Shown: positions 47,975 to 48,246 of the stretch, piece by piece
How positions within the stretch are numbered: the stretch's first letter is position 1
Layout of the letters: each line of letters begins with the position of its first letter
NCBI GenBank assembly: GCA_949295325.1
Contig: CASFKG010000003.1
Location: 1-48,246, forward strand
DNA from: an uncultured bacterium
GTDB taxonomy: Bacteria; Bacillota_I; Bacilli_A; RFN20; CAG-826
DNA length: 48,246 nt
Direction: 5' to 3'
The notes under the pieces: model-generated
Seen by the model: only the letters and a program-made list of their open reading frames with translations
Databases searched by the model: none
What the model was told of the DNA's origin: nothing
Translations under genes and position numbers: made by a program

Positions 47975-48246
47975 GTGCCAAAATGAGCAAAAAATAGCAG
48001 ATATTTAACATAATTTGAACTTTAGTTTGATTTCGCTCATCTCATTTTAAAAATGATTGGGTTTGTTACAAAAGGTTGTTTTAGAAAATGTGGTTTTTGC
48101 GCTAATAAAAAAGTGGACGGAGTGGCTCTGAATACACGGTTTTATCGGAAATTTGGCCAGTCCCTCAGTCTGTTTGTGACAGACGGAACGCTGACAGTAA
48201 CAAATGCAGGCCTGTCAAAAACCATAAAATGAATAGTGATTGACAT
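47975..48246. other. AT-rich end region with inverted repeats
   Basis: The base composition changes sharply: 34 G or C among 120 bases at 48001-48120. aaaatgag (47980-47987) and ctcatttt (48041-48048) are an inverted pair, as are atgagc (47983-47988) and gctcat (48035-48040); gtctgt/acagac (48168-48184) is a short perfect hairpin. One short ORF overlaps it. Nature unknown. Confidence 0.5.
48053..48232 (+). CDS. Short hypothetical protein, faintly L28-like
   Basis: 59 residues from an ATG without ribosome binding site. It has a CxxC (KCGFCANKK) and a C-terminal VTDGTLTVTNAGLSKTIK. The layout of a zinc knuckle, a basic centre and a terminal strand recalls bacterial ribosomal protein L28, but the central PNLQ motif of L28 is missing, so this is weak. 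Codon use is AT-rich, unlike all the other genes here. It may be spurious. Confidence 0.25.
   Translation: MIGFVTKGCFRKCGFCANKKVDGVALNTRFYRKFGQSLSLFVTDGTLTVTNAGLSKTIK

Noticed and set aside
1-48246. Reassignment of TGA to tryptophan, as in mycoplasmas
   Set aside because: TGA ends several core genes at the expected length (ftsY, ffh, lepB, rbgA), and Trp is encoded by TGG throughout.
1-48246. CRISPR arrays, transposases, phage genes
   Set aside because: No regularly spaced direct repeats and no transposase, integrase (other than housekeeping XerC) or phage structural genes were seen.

Overview
The window is a stretch of bacterial chromosome from a Bacillota organism, most likely an uncultivated gut member of the Bacilli. 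The evidence is gene content and order: PolC-type replicase, TrmFO, FakA, YlxM, RbgA, KhpA, and the blocks asp23-fakA-recG-plsX-rnc-ftsY-ylxM-ffh, rbgA-rnhB-dprA-topA-trmFO-xerC and rpsB-tsf-pyrH-frr-uppS-cdsA-dxr-rseP-polC. The coding sequence is clearly GC-rich for this group. TGA is used as a stop (ftsY, ffh, lepB, rbgA), so the code is standard and not the mycoplasma code. A choloylglycine hydrolase and two alpha-glucan/glucoside hydrolases point to an animal gut habitat, which is inference.

Layout. 1-0.6 kb: 3' end of a 23S rRNA gene, a 5S rRNA gene and a terminator. 0.8-2.1 kb: a small unknown membrane protein, a short unknown ORF and a frameshifted lipoprotein remnant. 2.2-10.5 kb (+): asp23, fakA, recG, plsX, rnc, ftsY, ylxM, ffh, without the fapR-fabD-fabG-acpP and smc genes that often sit here. 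10.5-12.4 kb (-): rpsP-khpA-rimM-trmD, which in many relatives continues downstream of ffh on the same strand but here is inverted and driven by a consensus promoter. 12.6-15.9 kb (+): a four-gene CDP-deoxysugar cassette between the inverted block and rplS. 16-23.9 kb (+): rplS, lepB, rbgA, rnhB, dprA, topA, trmFO, xerC. 23.9-37.2 kb (+): rpsB, tsf, a PAP2 phosphatase, pyrH, frr, uppS, cdsA, dxr, rseP, polC. 37.2-48 kb: an accessory region with six single tRNA genes, a four-gene minus-strand operon (MarR regulator, esterase, stand-alone adenylation enzyme, GNAT acetyltransferase), a penicillin-V-acylase-like choloylglycine hydrolase, a GH13 enzyme, a DUF2188 protein, an alpha/beta hydrolase and a GH31 enzyme. 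The last 270 bases are AT-rich.

How the genes fit together. The core genes cover protein targeting and export (ftsY, ffh, lepB), ribosome synthesis and tRNA/rRNA maturation, membrane lipid and isoprenoid synthesis (fakA, plsX, cdsA, dxr, uppS), and replication and recombination (polC, topA, dprA, xerC, recG). FakA and PlsX with no fatty-acid-synthesis genes at this locus would suit use of exogenous fatty acids, but the rest of the genome is not visible.

Two points stand out. First, at least seven genes that lack a Shine-Dalgarno have a TANNNT (-10-like) hexamer separated from the start codon by exactly six bases, as expected for leaderless mRNAs, while other genes have good Shine-Dalgarno sequences. 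Second, the MarR/esterase/adenylation/GNAT operon looks like a small, self-contained and regulated pathway with no carrier-protein gene nearby, and its promoter carries an inverted repeat between the -35 and -10 boxes.
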